A DNA stretch of 10,320 nucleotides from assembly GCA_946886365.1 (NCBI GenBank), contig CAMPIM010000118.1, forward strand, positions 1 through 10,320, given 5' to 3'. Below, one piece after another: positions 1 to 5,605 of the stretch. The position numbers and the translations under genes were made by a program. The notes beneath the pieces were generated by a model. That model did no database searches. It was not told where the DNA came from and saw only the letters and a program-made list of their open reading frames with translations. The stretch is from an uncultured Novosphingobium sp. (lineage in GTDB: Bacteria > Pseudomonadota > Alphaproteobacteria > Sphingomonadales > Sphingomonadaceae). The stretch's first letter is position 1; the number at the start of each line of letters is the position of its first letter.

Positions 1-35
1 ATCGGGCGGCTATAGCTTCACGGAGTTGGATGGTC

Positions 36-524
36 ATGTTCAAAGTTGCGATGGGCCTTTTGTCGGCTGGGGCAGTGTTTGCCTCTATCCCGGCCTTGGC
101 TCACGGGCAGGAAATCGGAAACGAGCTGGATCGTTGTGGTCCGTCCGCGAAGGGTCCGGCGCTGCTGATCGACGTTCGGGGTTTTGCCGCCGCGACGGGC
201 AAGGTCCGCGTGCAATCCTATCCCGCGACCAAAAGTGCCTGGCTGGCGAAGGGTGCGTGGTTGAACCGGATAGACACGGCGGTTCGCTCCGGCAGCGACG
301 GGATGCGATTCTGCATGCCGGTGCCCGAACCGGGTAGATACGCGATTGCAGTCCGGCACGACCGGGACGGCAATGGCAAGACGAGCATTTCGCGCGACGG
401 CGGTGGTTTTTCCAACAATCCGTCGATCAGCATCTTCAACCTGGGCAAGCCGTCGGTCGAAAAGGCTGCGGTGAAGGTTGGTCCGGGTGTGACGCGGATC
501 ACCATTAAACTTCAATATATGTGA
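36..524 (+). CDS. Secreted DUF2141 family protein
   Basis: The 162-residue product starts with a clear signal peptide: Lys-3, a hydrophobic stretch from about residue 5 to 20, then an ALA-HG type cleavage region near residue 21-24, so it is probably periplasmic. The mature part fits the DUF2141 family: a beta-rich domain with the late motif HDRDGNGK followed by GGGFSNNP, which is the family's most conserved stretch. Two cysteines, one in RCGP just after the signal peptide and one in RFCMP, could form a disulphide. The family's biochemical role is not known. Start choice: an in-frame ATG also lies at 30, but the only Shine-Dalgarno-like GGAG (22-25) sits 4 bases from that ATG and 10 from the one at 36; the second Met also gives the neater signal peptide. 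The stop is 6 bases before the lipid kinase gene, so the two are probably co-transcribed. Family call is firm, start moderately sure. Confidence 0.85.
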   Translation: MFKVAMGLLSAGAVFASIPALAHGQEIGNELDRCGPSAKGPALLIDVRGFAAATGKVRVQSYPATKSAWLAKGAWLNRIDTAVRSGSDGMRFCMPVPEPGRYAIAVRHDRDGNGKTSISRDGGGFSNNPSISIFNLGKPSVEKAAVKVGPGVTRITIKLQYM

Positions 525-530
525 GTTCTG

Positions 531-1499
531 ATGGTCCGGGTCGCGCTTCTGTCCAATCCTAAATCGACGGGCAACCGGCAGACGCTGCCGCGCGTGCGCA
601 GCTATTGCGCGAGCAATCCCGACATCTTCCATTATGAGGTGGAGCATGTCGATCAGATCGGCCGCGCGTTGCAAACCATCGCGCGCGTCGATCCGGTGGT
701 CATCGTCATCAATGGTGGCGACGGGACGGTGCAGGCGGCGCTGACGGAACTGTATCAGGGTGAGCATTTCAAGGGCCGCGTGCCGCCGATCGCGGTGCTG
801 CCCAACGGCAAGACCAATTTGATCGCGCTCGACCTTGGCATCCATGGCGATCCGATCAAGGCGCTGGAGCGGATCGTTCAGATCGCCAAGGCGGGCGTGG
901 ACGATCATGTCGTGGCGCGTGAGCTGATCGCGCTGTCCGACGGAGGTGCGGAATCGCGGCCGGTGCTGGGCATGTTCCTGGGCGGCGCGGGGCTTGCCGA
1001 TTACATGCTTTACTGCCGTAACCAGATTTATCCGCTTGGCCTGTCCAATGGGCTTAGCCATTTCCTGACCGTGATAGCGGTGCTGGTGTCGTTGGTTTTC
1101 GGCATTCGCGCGCGGTTCCTGCCGCAATCGAGCCATCCCGTGCGCATCTCGCTGATTCGGGAAGGGCAGTTGGCGGGGCGCTTTGCCGTGCTGATCGTGA
1201 CAACGCTCGACCGGCTGCTGCTGGGCGTGCAGGCGGGGGACAGCCGTCGCGGGAACATGAAACTGATGGCGGTGGACCAGAGTCTGGCCGCGCTTTTGCG
1301 GCTGGCCTGGGCGAGCATCACCCGGCGGGTCGGCAAGTCGCAGGTGCAGGGCGTGCATCTGGAGCAGGGCGATATCATCCGGATCGAGGGCGACCGAAGC
1401 AGCGTCATTCTTGACGGTGAGCTGTTTGAGGCTTCGGAAGGCAAGCCGATCGTGTTGCGATCGACGGAGCCGGTGCCTTTCCTGCGGCTGGCGGCTTGA
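531..1499 (+). CDS. Diacylglycerol kinase family lipid kinase (DAGK catalytic domain)
   Basis: A 322-residue protein of the YegS/BmrU-like lipid kinase family, whose members phosphorylate diacylglycerol or related lipids with ATP at the inner membrane. Visible motifs, in order: NPKSTG at residues 9-14, the nucleotide-binding GGDGT at 62-66 in a VIVINGGDGT strand, LPNGKTN in the place of the usual LP.GT.N, and a C-terminal ILDGELFEA matching the family's DGE motif. A hydrophobic stretch around residues 178-197 could touch the membrane. Length is typical (about 300). The start has only a weak GTGAG upstream, overlapping the stop of the DUF2141 gene, so translation may be coupled. The substrate cannot be read from the sequence; ceramide or sphingolipid kinase activity is conceivable in sphingolipid-making sphingomonads but is only a guess. 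Confidence 0.88.
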   Translation: MVRVALLSNPKSTGNRQTLPRVRSYCASNPDIFHYEVEHVDQIGRALQTIARVDPVVIVINGGDGTVQAALTELYQGEHFKGRVPPIAVLPNGKTNLIALDLGIHGDPIKALERIVQIAKAGVDDHVVARELIALSDGGAESRPVLGMFLGGAGLADYMLYCRNQIYPLGLSNGLSHFLTVIAVLVSLVFGIRARFLPQSSHPVRISLIREGQLAGRFAVLIVTTLDRLLLGVQAGDSRRGNMKLMAVDQSLAALLRLAWASITRRVGKSQVQGVHLEQGDIIRIEGDRSSVILDGELFEASEGKPIVLRSTEPVPFLRLAA

Positions 1500-1514
1500 G
1501 GGTTGCCCTCAACT

Positions 1515-1588
1515 CCGTTCGGGCTGAGCTTGTCGAAGCCCTTCTCTTTTTTAAAAATTGAGCCCTTCGACAGGCTCAGGGCGAACGG
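1515..1588. terminator. Palindromic intergenic repeat, probable bidirectional terminator
   Basis: Two arms, 1515-1537 and 1566-1588, are inverted copies matching at 20 of 23 positions (left core GGCTGAGCTTGTCGAAG, right core TTCGACAGGCTCAGGGCG). One mismatch is a G-U wobble and the other two make a 2x2 internal loop. The loop between the arms is A/T-rich with a run of six T followed by five A. It sits between the convergent stops of the lipid kinase and the methyltransferase, where a two-way terminator is expected. Near-identical palindromes are, from memory, scattered between genes in sphingomonad genomes, so it may also be a REP-like repeat. Confidence 0.65.
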
Positions 1589-1602
1589 GAATAGGGGAGA
1601 GG

Positions 1603-2451
1603 TTATGCCTTCCGCTTGAGCGCATCCGCCAGTGACACAGTCGCGCTGCCCCGCCGGGCTGGCTTGGCTTGGCTGGAATCGGGCTTCCACCCGCTCAGAT
1701 ACAGGATCGCCATATCCTCCGCAGTGCGCCCATCAGCATCTGCGGCGGCCGAGAAGTGCTGGCTCGCGCCGATCAATGTCTCGCGGCGCAGCGCCGGGGG
1801 ATGGGACGCCAACACATTGCCTGCGCCCATACCGCGCAGATCATGCATCAGGCGCAATATATCACTATAGCGCACGGTCAGCGTCTCGCTGTCCGCCACA
1901 GGCATGGCAAAGCCTGCGCGGCTCAGCAGGTCGCCCGCCGCGCGCACGTCGATTTGCGGATGGATGTGCTGGGCGGGGCGATCGCCTTCTCCGGCCATCA
2001 GCGCTGTACGCAGGCGGGGCAGGGTGCCCGCGCCGGTAAAGGCCGCGAGCAGCAGGCCGTCGGGCCGCAGGATGCGCCGCATGAGGATGAGCGCGCCGGG
2101 GAGGTCATTGACGCTGTCGAGCGTGCCGCAGGCGATGATCAGGTCGAAACTGTCGTCGGCGAAGGGGAGCGCGTCTTCTTCCGCCTGCACGCCGCCCTGC
2201 GCGCTCGCGGCTGCGAAGCCGGGGTCGGTGCATATTACCTTTTTCCCCATCGTCTCGAGCGCGGCGCGGGCGCTGCCGTCGGGGCAGCCGATGACGAGAA
2301 CTTCGGGCAAGTCACGCTGAACATCCGCCAACCGGTCCAGTAATTCGTACAGCATCGCGCGATAGAGAAAGTCATGCTCGGCGAAGTGCGGCATCATCCG
2401 GTCCCGCCGCCTGGCGCGCAATGTGCGGTCGAAGATGTCGGGCTGGCTCAT
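1603..2451 (-). CDS. SAM-dependent methyltransferase-fold protein, BioC/NDUFAF5-like
   Basis: The 282-residue product has a class I methyltransferase core: motif I is VLVIGCPDG at about residues 51-59 (a variant of the usual LD.GCGTG), an acidic TDP at the end of strand 2, then EEDALPFADDSFDLIIACGTLDSV as separate short motifs EDALPF and FDLIIACGTL, and LRPDGLLLAAF after it. The N-terminal IFDR...RRRDR pattern is that of alphaproteobacterial relatives of NDUFAF5, the mitochondrial complex I assembly factor that uses this fold to hydroxylate an arginine; BioC is the next-closest named family. Methylation or hydroxylation and the target are not decided by the sequence. The start at 2451 (MSQPDIFDR) is preferred over an in-frame upstream Met at 2487 because it matches the family N-terminus and leaves a 44-base divergent spacer to comF, which probably holds both promoters. 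The C-terminal tail is Lys/Ala-rich and probably disordered. Confidence 0.82.
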   Translation of the reverse strand: MSQPDIFDRTLRARRRDRMMPHFAEHDFLYRAMLYELLDRLADVQRDLPEVLVIGCPDGSARAALETMGKKVICTDPGFAAASAQGGVQAEEDALPFADDSFDLIIACGTLDSVNDLPGALILMRRILRPDGLLLAAFTGAGTLPRLRTALMAGEGDRPAQHIHPQIDVRAAGDLLSRAGFAMPVADSETLTVRYSDILRLMHDLRGMGAGNVLASHPPALRRETLIGASQHFSAAADADGRTAEDMAILYLSGWKPDSSQAKPARRGSATVSLADALKRKA

Positions 2452-2495
2452 GGCGGGCCTTGTGCATCGGTGCCGGAGCGGGAACAAGGGCGATC

Positions 2496-3245
2496 ATGCA
2501 TCTCGCCTCTCTTCTCAAGAGCGCTGTTCGCCCGGCGCTCGACTATGCGCTGCCGCCGCGTTGCCCCGGATGCGGCGCCATCGTTAATGCCGACGATGCC
2601 TTTTGCCTGACATGCTGGAGCGGGATGCGCTTTCTGGGCGAGCCCTGCTGCGCGCGATGTGGCGTGCCGTTCGAACATGACAGGGGCGGGGACGCGGCAT
2701 GCGGCGCCTGTCTGGCCGAGCCGCCCCCATTTGATAGCGCGCGGGCGGTGCTGGCCTATGGCGATGTCGCGCGGACGGTGGCGTTGCGGCTGAAATATGG
2801 GCGGCGCATCGGTTTGGCGCGGCTGATCGCGCGGCATATGGCGCGGCGCTTGCCTGCGTTTGAGGCGCCCCCGTTGATCGTGCCGGTGCCTTTGCATCGC
2901 TGGCGGCTGTGGTGGCGAGGCTTCAATCAGGCGGCGCTGATCGCGGATCATCTTGGCAGGGCTTCGGGGCTGGCGGTGGACAAGCATGCGCTGCTTCGAG
3001 TCCGTGTCACGCAGCCGCTGCGGAGTATGCATGCGCGACAGCGGGCAAAGGCTGTCGCGGGCGCTTTTGCACTGGATAAGGATCATGGCGTCAAAGGCAG
3101 GGCGGTGCTGCTGATCGACGATGTTCATACCAGCGGCGCGACTGCGGCGGCCTGCGCGCGGGCGCTGAAACGTGGCGGGGCGTCCAGCGTTCATCTGTTG
3201 TGCTGGGCGAGGGCTTTGCCGGAAGGCGCGGAAGGCACTGATTGA
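2496..3245 (+). CDS. comF: ComF family amidophosphoribosyltransferase-like protein
   Basis: A 249-residue ComF/GntX-type protein. The N-terminus carries a double zinc-ribbon: C23-x2-C26 and C37-x2-C40W, then C52-x2-C55G and C69-x2-C72. The C-terminal half is a type I phosphoribosyltransferase domain with the PRPP loop VLLIDDVHTSGAT at residues 204-216, preceded by the family hallmarks LKYGRR, VPVPLHRWR and RGFNQA. In Gram-positives and Haemophilus, ComF is needed for DNA uptake; in alphaproteobacteria the gene is widely kept without proof of that role, and no catalytic reaction is established. The ATG at 2496 is preceded by an AAGGG Shine-Dalgarno-like stretch and gives the expected N-terminus; an upstream in-frame ATG at 2421 would overlap the divergent methyltransferase gene. 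First gene of the probable comF-grxC-amidase-DUF1178 operon. Confidence 0.9.
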   Translation: MHLASLLKSAVRPALDYALPPRCPGCGAIVNADDAFCLTCWSGMRFLGEPCCARCGVPFEHDRGGDAACGACLAEPPPFDSARAVLAYGDVARTVALRLKYGRRIGLARLIARHMARRLPAFEAPPLIVPVPLHRWRLWWRGFNQAALIADHLGRASGLAVDKHALLRVRVTQPLRSMHARQRAKAVAGAFALDKDHGVKGRAVLLIDDVHTSGATAAACARALKRGGASSVHLLCWARALPEGAEGTD

Positions 3246-3289
3246 CAAAGGCTCGCCCAGCCACAATTTCAGCGCGCAAGGAGTATCGA

Positions 3290-3547
3290 ATGGCGAAGGT
3301 CGAAATCTACACGAAGGCATGGTGCGGATATTGCGCGCGGGCAAAGGCGCTGCTGGAAGGCAAGGGCGTGGCCTTTGATGAATATGACATCACGATGGGC
3401 GGCCCGAAGCGCGGCGAAATGTTGGATCGCGCCAATGGCGGGACCACGGTGCCGCAGATATTCATCGACGGCAGGCATATTGGCGGCAGCGACGACATGG
3501 CGGCGCTGGATCGTCAGGGCAAGCTGAACCCGTTGCTAGGGCTTTAA
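3290..3547 (+). CDS. grxC: Glutaredoxin 3
   Basis: An 85-residue dithiol glutaredoxin, the normal length for GrxC. It reduces disulphides and glutathione-mixed disulphides in the cytoplasm using glutathione. The active site is C12-G-Y-C15 after an AKVEIYTK beta strand, with the cis-proline motif T53-V54-P55 and the glutathione-binding G65-G66-S-D-D near the end. The ATG at 3290 has a strong AAGGAG (3278-3283) with 6-base spacing; a longer in-frame reading from 3242 would overlap comF and is not expected in the family. It sits 44 bases after comF and 5 bases before the amidase gene. The comF-grxC-nitrilase-DUF1178 order is common in alphaproteobacteria, and the link of glutaredoxin with a possible deaminated-glutathione amidase is suggestive. 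Confidence 0.94.
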   Translation: MAKVEIYTKAWCGYCARAKALLEGKGVAFDEYDITMGGPKRGEMLDRANGGTTVPQIFIDGRHIGGSDDMAALDRQGKLNPLLGL

Positions 3548-3552
3548 GCGCC

Positions 3553-4383
3553 ATGCGGGCCGCGATCTTCCAGATGACGAGCGGGATCGACCCCGCCGCG
3601 AATGCGGCCGCCATCGTCGATATGGCGAGACGCGCGGCCGAACAGGGCGCGGATATGCTGTTCACCCCGGAAATGGCGGGTTATCTGGATCGAAACCGCG
3701 CGCGGGCTGCGGATACCCTGCGCAGTGAGGCTGACGATCCGGTGCTGGATGCCGTTCGCGAGGCGGCTACTCGGCAAGGCCTGTGGGTGCATCTTGGTTC
3801 CTTGCCGCTCAAGGAAGAAGGTGGCGATGGCCGCTGGGTCAACCGCAGCTTCATGATCGATGACAAGGGCGGCATTCGGGCGCGTTACGACAAAATCCAT
3901 CTGTTCGATGTCGATCTGGCTACCGGGGAAAGCTGGCGGGAATCGTCGGTCTATCGGCCGGGGGAAGAGGTGGTGGCGGTCGACACGCCTTGGGCAAGGA
4001 TGGGGTTGTCGGTCTGTTACGACATGCGTTTCCCCGACCTTTATCGCGCTCTTACAAATGCGGGCGCCACCATGTTGCTGATGCCTGCCGCGTTCACCGT
4101 GCCGACCGGGCAGGCGCACTGGCATGTCCTGCTGCGCGCCCGTGCGATCGAAGCTGGGTGTTTCGTGATCGCGGCCGCGCAGACTGGCCGCCACGAGGAC
4201 GGGCGCGAAACTTACGGCCATAGTCTGGTCATCGATCCTTGGGGTGAGGTCTTGCTGGACATGGGAGAGGGGACGGGACTAGCCCTTGCCGAGATCGACC
4301 TGTCGCGCGTAGAGGACGTGCGCGGGCGCGTGCCTGCGATTGCCAACCGGCGCAACCTTCCAGCGGATGTGACCATTTCGTGA
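3553..4383 (+). CDS. Carbon-nitrogen hydrolase (nitrilase superfamily), Nit1-like amidase
   Basis: A 276-residue nitrilase-superfamily enzyme. The Glu-Lys-Cys triad is complete: E40 in FTPEMAG, K114 in RYDKIHLFDVD, and C155 in SVCYDMRFPDLYR. The YDKIHLFDVD and CYDMRFPDLYR signatures are those of the Nit1/NIT2 branch, whose characterised members are omega-amidase and deaminated glutathione amidase, a metabolite-repair enzyme that removes the amide from glutathione wrongly deaminated by transaminases. Position next to grxC fits a glutathione-related role, but which amide it cuts is not decided here. The gene begins 5 bases after the grxC stop, with a weak AGGG upstream, and its TGA stop overlaps the GTG start of the DUF1178 gene. 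The length is usual for the branch. Confidence 0.9.
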   Translation: MRAAIFQMTSGIDPAANAAAIVDMARRAAEQGADMLFTPEMAGYLDRNRARAADTLRSEADDPVLDAVREAATRQGLWVHLGSLPLKEEGGDGRWVNRSFMIDDKGGIRARYDKIHLFDVDLATGESWRESSVYRPGEEVVAVDTPWARMGLSVCYDMRFPDLYRALTNAGATMLLMPAAFTVPTGQAHWHVLLRARAIEAGCFVIAAAQTGRHEDGRETYGHSLVIDPWGEVLLDMGEGTGLALAEIDLSRVEDVRGRVPAIANRRNLPADVTIS

Positions 4384-4853
4384 TTGTTTTCGACCTCAAA
4401 TGCGGCGCCCACGGCCATGTGTTCGAAGCCTGGTTCGGATCGAGCGCGGACTATGAGGATCAGGTGACGCGCGGCCTGCTGGCCTGCCCCCTGTGCGGCG
4501 ATGCGGAGGTGTCGAAGGCATTGATGGCGCCCGCAGTCGCCGCCAAAGGAAACAGTCGCAGGCCGGAAGCGCCGGTTGCTACCTCGACCGCGCCGGTGGC
4601 CATGGCGGGCGACGAAGTCCGGATGCGCGAGATGATGCAGGCGCTGGCGCAGGCGCAGTCAAAGGTTCTGGAAGATTCGACCTGGGTCGGCAGAGGCTTT
4701 GCCGAACATGCCCGCGCCATGCATTATGGCGAGAAGGACCGGGCGAGCATCCACGGCGAAGTGGCGCCCGAGGAGGCGCGCGCTCTGATATCGGAAGGCG
4801 TGGAGGTTGCTCCCTTGCTGTTTCCGGTCGTGCCACCCGAAGCGAAGAATTGA
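4380..4853 (+). CDS. DUF1178 family protein
   Basis: A 157-residue protein of the DUF1178 family, unknown in function. The start is a GTG at 4380 that overlaps the previous stop (GTGA), giving MIVFDLKC, the standard family N-terminus. C8, possibly H11 or H13, and C36-P-L-C39-G look like a small zinc ribbon at residues 8-40. A middle section (about 48-80) is Ala/Pro/Ser-rich and probably flexible, then comes an amphipathic helical part and a C-terminal HYGEKDRASIHGEV ... EEARALISEGVEVAPLLFPV that is the conserved family end. Translation is very likely coupled to the amidase upstream. Its steady place behind the amidase and glutaredoxin in alphaproteobacteria suggests a shared process, but no role should be assigned. 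Confidence 0.88.
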   Translation: MIVFDLKCGAHGHVFEAWFGSSADYEDQVTRGLLACPLCGDAEVSKALMAPAVAAKGNSRRPEAPVATSTAPVAMAGDEVRMREMMQALAQAQSKVLEDSTWVGRGFAEHARAMHYGEKDRASIHGEVAPEEARALISEGVEVAPLLFPVVPPEAKN

Positions 4854-4887
4854 CCGCGCCTGCGACGCAGCATAGAGCCGTCACCGG

Positions 4888-4964
4888 GCACCCGTAGCTC
4901 AGCAGGATAGAGCATCAGATTCCTAATCTGAGGGCCATGGGTTCGAATCCCGTCGGGTGCACCA
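4888..4964 (+). tRNA. tRNA-Arg (anticodon CCU)
   Basis: A full cloverleaf can be drawn: acceptor 4888-4894 (GCACCCG) with 4954-4960 (CGGGTGC); D arm 4897-4900 with 4910-4913; anticodon arm 4915-4919 (TCAGA) with 4927-4931 (TCTGA) around the loop TTCCTAA; T arm 4937-4941 with 4949-4953 around TTCGAAT. The anticodon is CCT at 4922-4924, reading AGG. The discriminator base is A and CCA is encoded (4962-4964). AGG is a rare codon in GC-rich alphaproteobacteria, so this is a minor tRNA; this tRNA gene is also a known integration target for islands and phages. Confidence 0.96.
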
Positions 4965-5016
4965 CGCATTCTCGCCTTGCGCGGCGTTTAAAGGCCTGGT
5001 CCTGTCGTGGCCTTAG

Positions 5017-5040
5017 AATGGCGCAGTTCCGCGCCATTTT
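5017..5040 (+). terminator. Probable rho-independent terminator after tRNA-Arg
   Basis: An 8-bp perfect stem, AATGGCGC (5017-5024) with GCGCCATT (5031-5038), closes a 6-base AGTTCC loop; with the two last stem bases this gives a run of four T. It lies about 50 bases downstream of the tRNA and points the same way. The T run is short, so termination strength is uncertain. Confidence 0.55.
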
Positions 5041-5097
5041 GCCGACGCGCTAGCGAATCGGGTGCCACAGAGACTCAATTTTAGACCTCAGGACCGC

Positions 5098-5128
5098 AAA
5101 AAAGGCCCCGTGTCTCACGGGCCCCTTT
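5098..5128 (-). terminator. Minus-strand rho-independent terminator with no gene of its own
   Basis: Read on the minus strand: AAAGG, then CCCGTG, an AGA loop, CACGGG, then CCTTTTTT. Eleven base pairs with one small internal loop are followed directly by six T (plus-strand A run 5098-5103), a textbook intrinsic terminator for transcription running leftward. On the plus strand only three T follow the stem. The nearest minus-strand gene that could use it is the IS transposase more than 470 bases away, beyond a truncated element copy, so the gene it originally served may have been lost. Confidence 0.6.
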
Positions 5129-5173
5129 CGAGTGGCACACGGTTTAGATTATAGCCTATCCACCAAATCCAAG

Positions 5174-5334
5174 TGAACTGATGCGGTGGATGCCTCCCTT
5201 CGCCCGGCATCGTATGATGCTGACGAGCGCCATGGTGGCGCGCGAAGGAGGAGCATATGTCGGACGCACACATGCTGGCGATCGATCTGGCAAAGCGGAG
5301 CTTCCAGGTCTGCGCGACCGATCAAGCAGGGTCG
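5174..5334 (+). mobile_element. Truncated IS1111-type left end (161 bp, second copy)
   Basis: This stretch is identical base for base to the reverse complement of 6542-6702, the left end of the complete element next door. It carries the terminal TGAACTGATGCGG, the subterminal repeat GTGGATGCCTCCC (5186-5198), the ribosome binding site AGGAGGAG, and the first 26 codons of the transposase. It then stops abruptly where the right end of the complete element begins (5335). The remaining transposase and right end of this copy are not present anywhere in the window, so it is a dead remnant. Perfect identity means the duplication is recent, or the junction is an assembly product. Confidence 0.85.
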
Positions 5335-5364
5335 TGTGTGGATGCCTCCCAGATTGCAAGGTGA
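5257..5364 (+). pseudogene. Truncated IS110-family transposase (N-terminal 26 codons)
   Basis: From the ATG at 5257, with a strong AGGAGGAG 5 to 6 bases upstream, the frame gives MSDAHMLAIDLAKRSF and on to residue 26 exactly as in the intact transposase, including the first catalytic aspartate D10. At 5335 it runs into the abutting element end and reads nine unrelated residues before TGA at 5362-5364. The 35-residue product lacks the other catalytic residues and the whole C-terminal domain, so it cannot be a working transposase. Confidence 0.8.
5338..5350 (-). repeat. Right subterminal inverted repeat of the IS
   Basis: GTGGATGCCTCCC on the plus strand, the exact inverse of 6678-6690 and also the same sequence as 5186-5198 in the truncated copy. 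Three bases (TGT, 5335-5337) lie outside it before the junction. Short repeats set back from the ends are a mark of the IS1111 type. Confidence 0.8.
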
Positions 5365-5605
5365 TTTTCTGACTTTGCTCGGCAGAGCGCTTCATCGGTC
5401 GTGTGTCAGGCCTCTGGTGTGGCTTGCTGACGCCACGGGCCGTTATGCAGTTCGAACGATCCGGGCCACATCGGTTCAGCGAGCTTGGTTCGCTCTCGCC
5501 CCGGGACTGGTTAGCCGCACCGTGAACATTGAAGTCCTTGCCGCATAATATCAGTCGATCTCCTTGCCGGGACCAAGGCCCCGAGCGCTATGGCAGTTAC
5601 GCCAT
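5351..5605 (-). ncRNA. Candidate IS1111-type guide RNA (bridge/seek RNA) region
   Basis: The 255 bases between the transposase stop and the right inverted repeat hold no convincing reading frame on the minus strand but several stem-loops: CCTTG/CAAGG with a 7-base loop (5562-5578); AGCGA/TCGCT with a 7-base loop (5478-5494); GTGGC/GCCAC (5419-5436) enclosed by GGCC/GGCC (5409-5441); GCTC/GAGC (5377-5388). A 9-base direct repeat TCCTTGCCG recurs at 5535-5543 and 5561-5569. In IS1111-type elements this position encodes the RNA whose loops pair with target and element ends. RNA ends, loop assignment and promoter are not known; the boundaries given are simply the non-coding interval. Family knowledge supports the location; the structure is my own reading and has not been folded computationally. 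Confidence 0.5.

Noticed and set aside
18..1358. A 446-codon open frame on the minus strand opposite the DUF2141 and lipid kinase genes.
   Set aside because: It is the mirror of two clear conserved genes in GC-rich DNA; its translation is Arg/His/Gln-rich with no recognisable domain.
1669..2343. A 224-codon plus-strand frame opposite the methyltransferase gene.
   Set aside because: It is a shadow of a well-supported gene and lacks domain features or a good ribosome binding site.
5058..5065. TCGGGTGC repeats the tRNA-Arg 3' end (4953-4960), resembling an att site of an integrated element.
   Set aside because: Only 8 bases match exactly and the following CCA region diverges; no integrase gene lies between or beside it.
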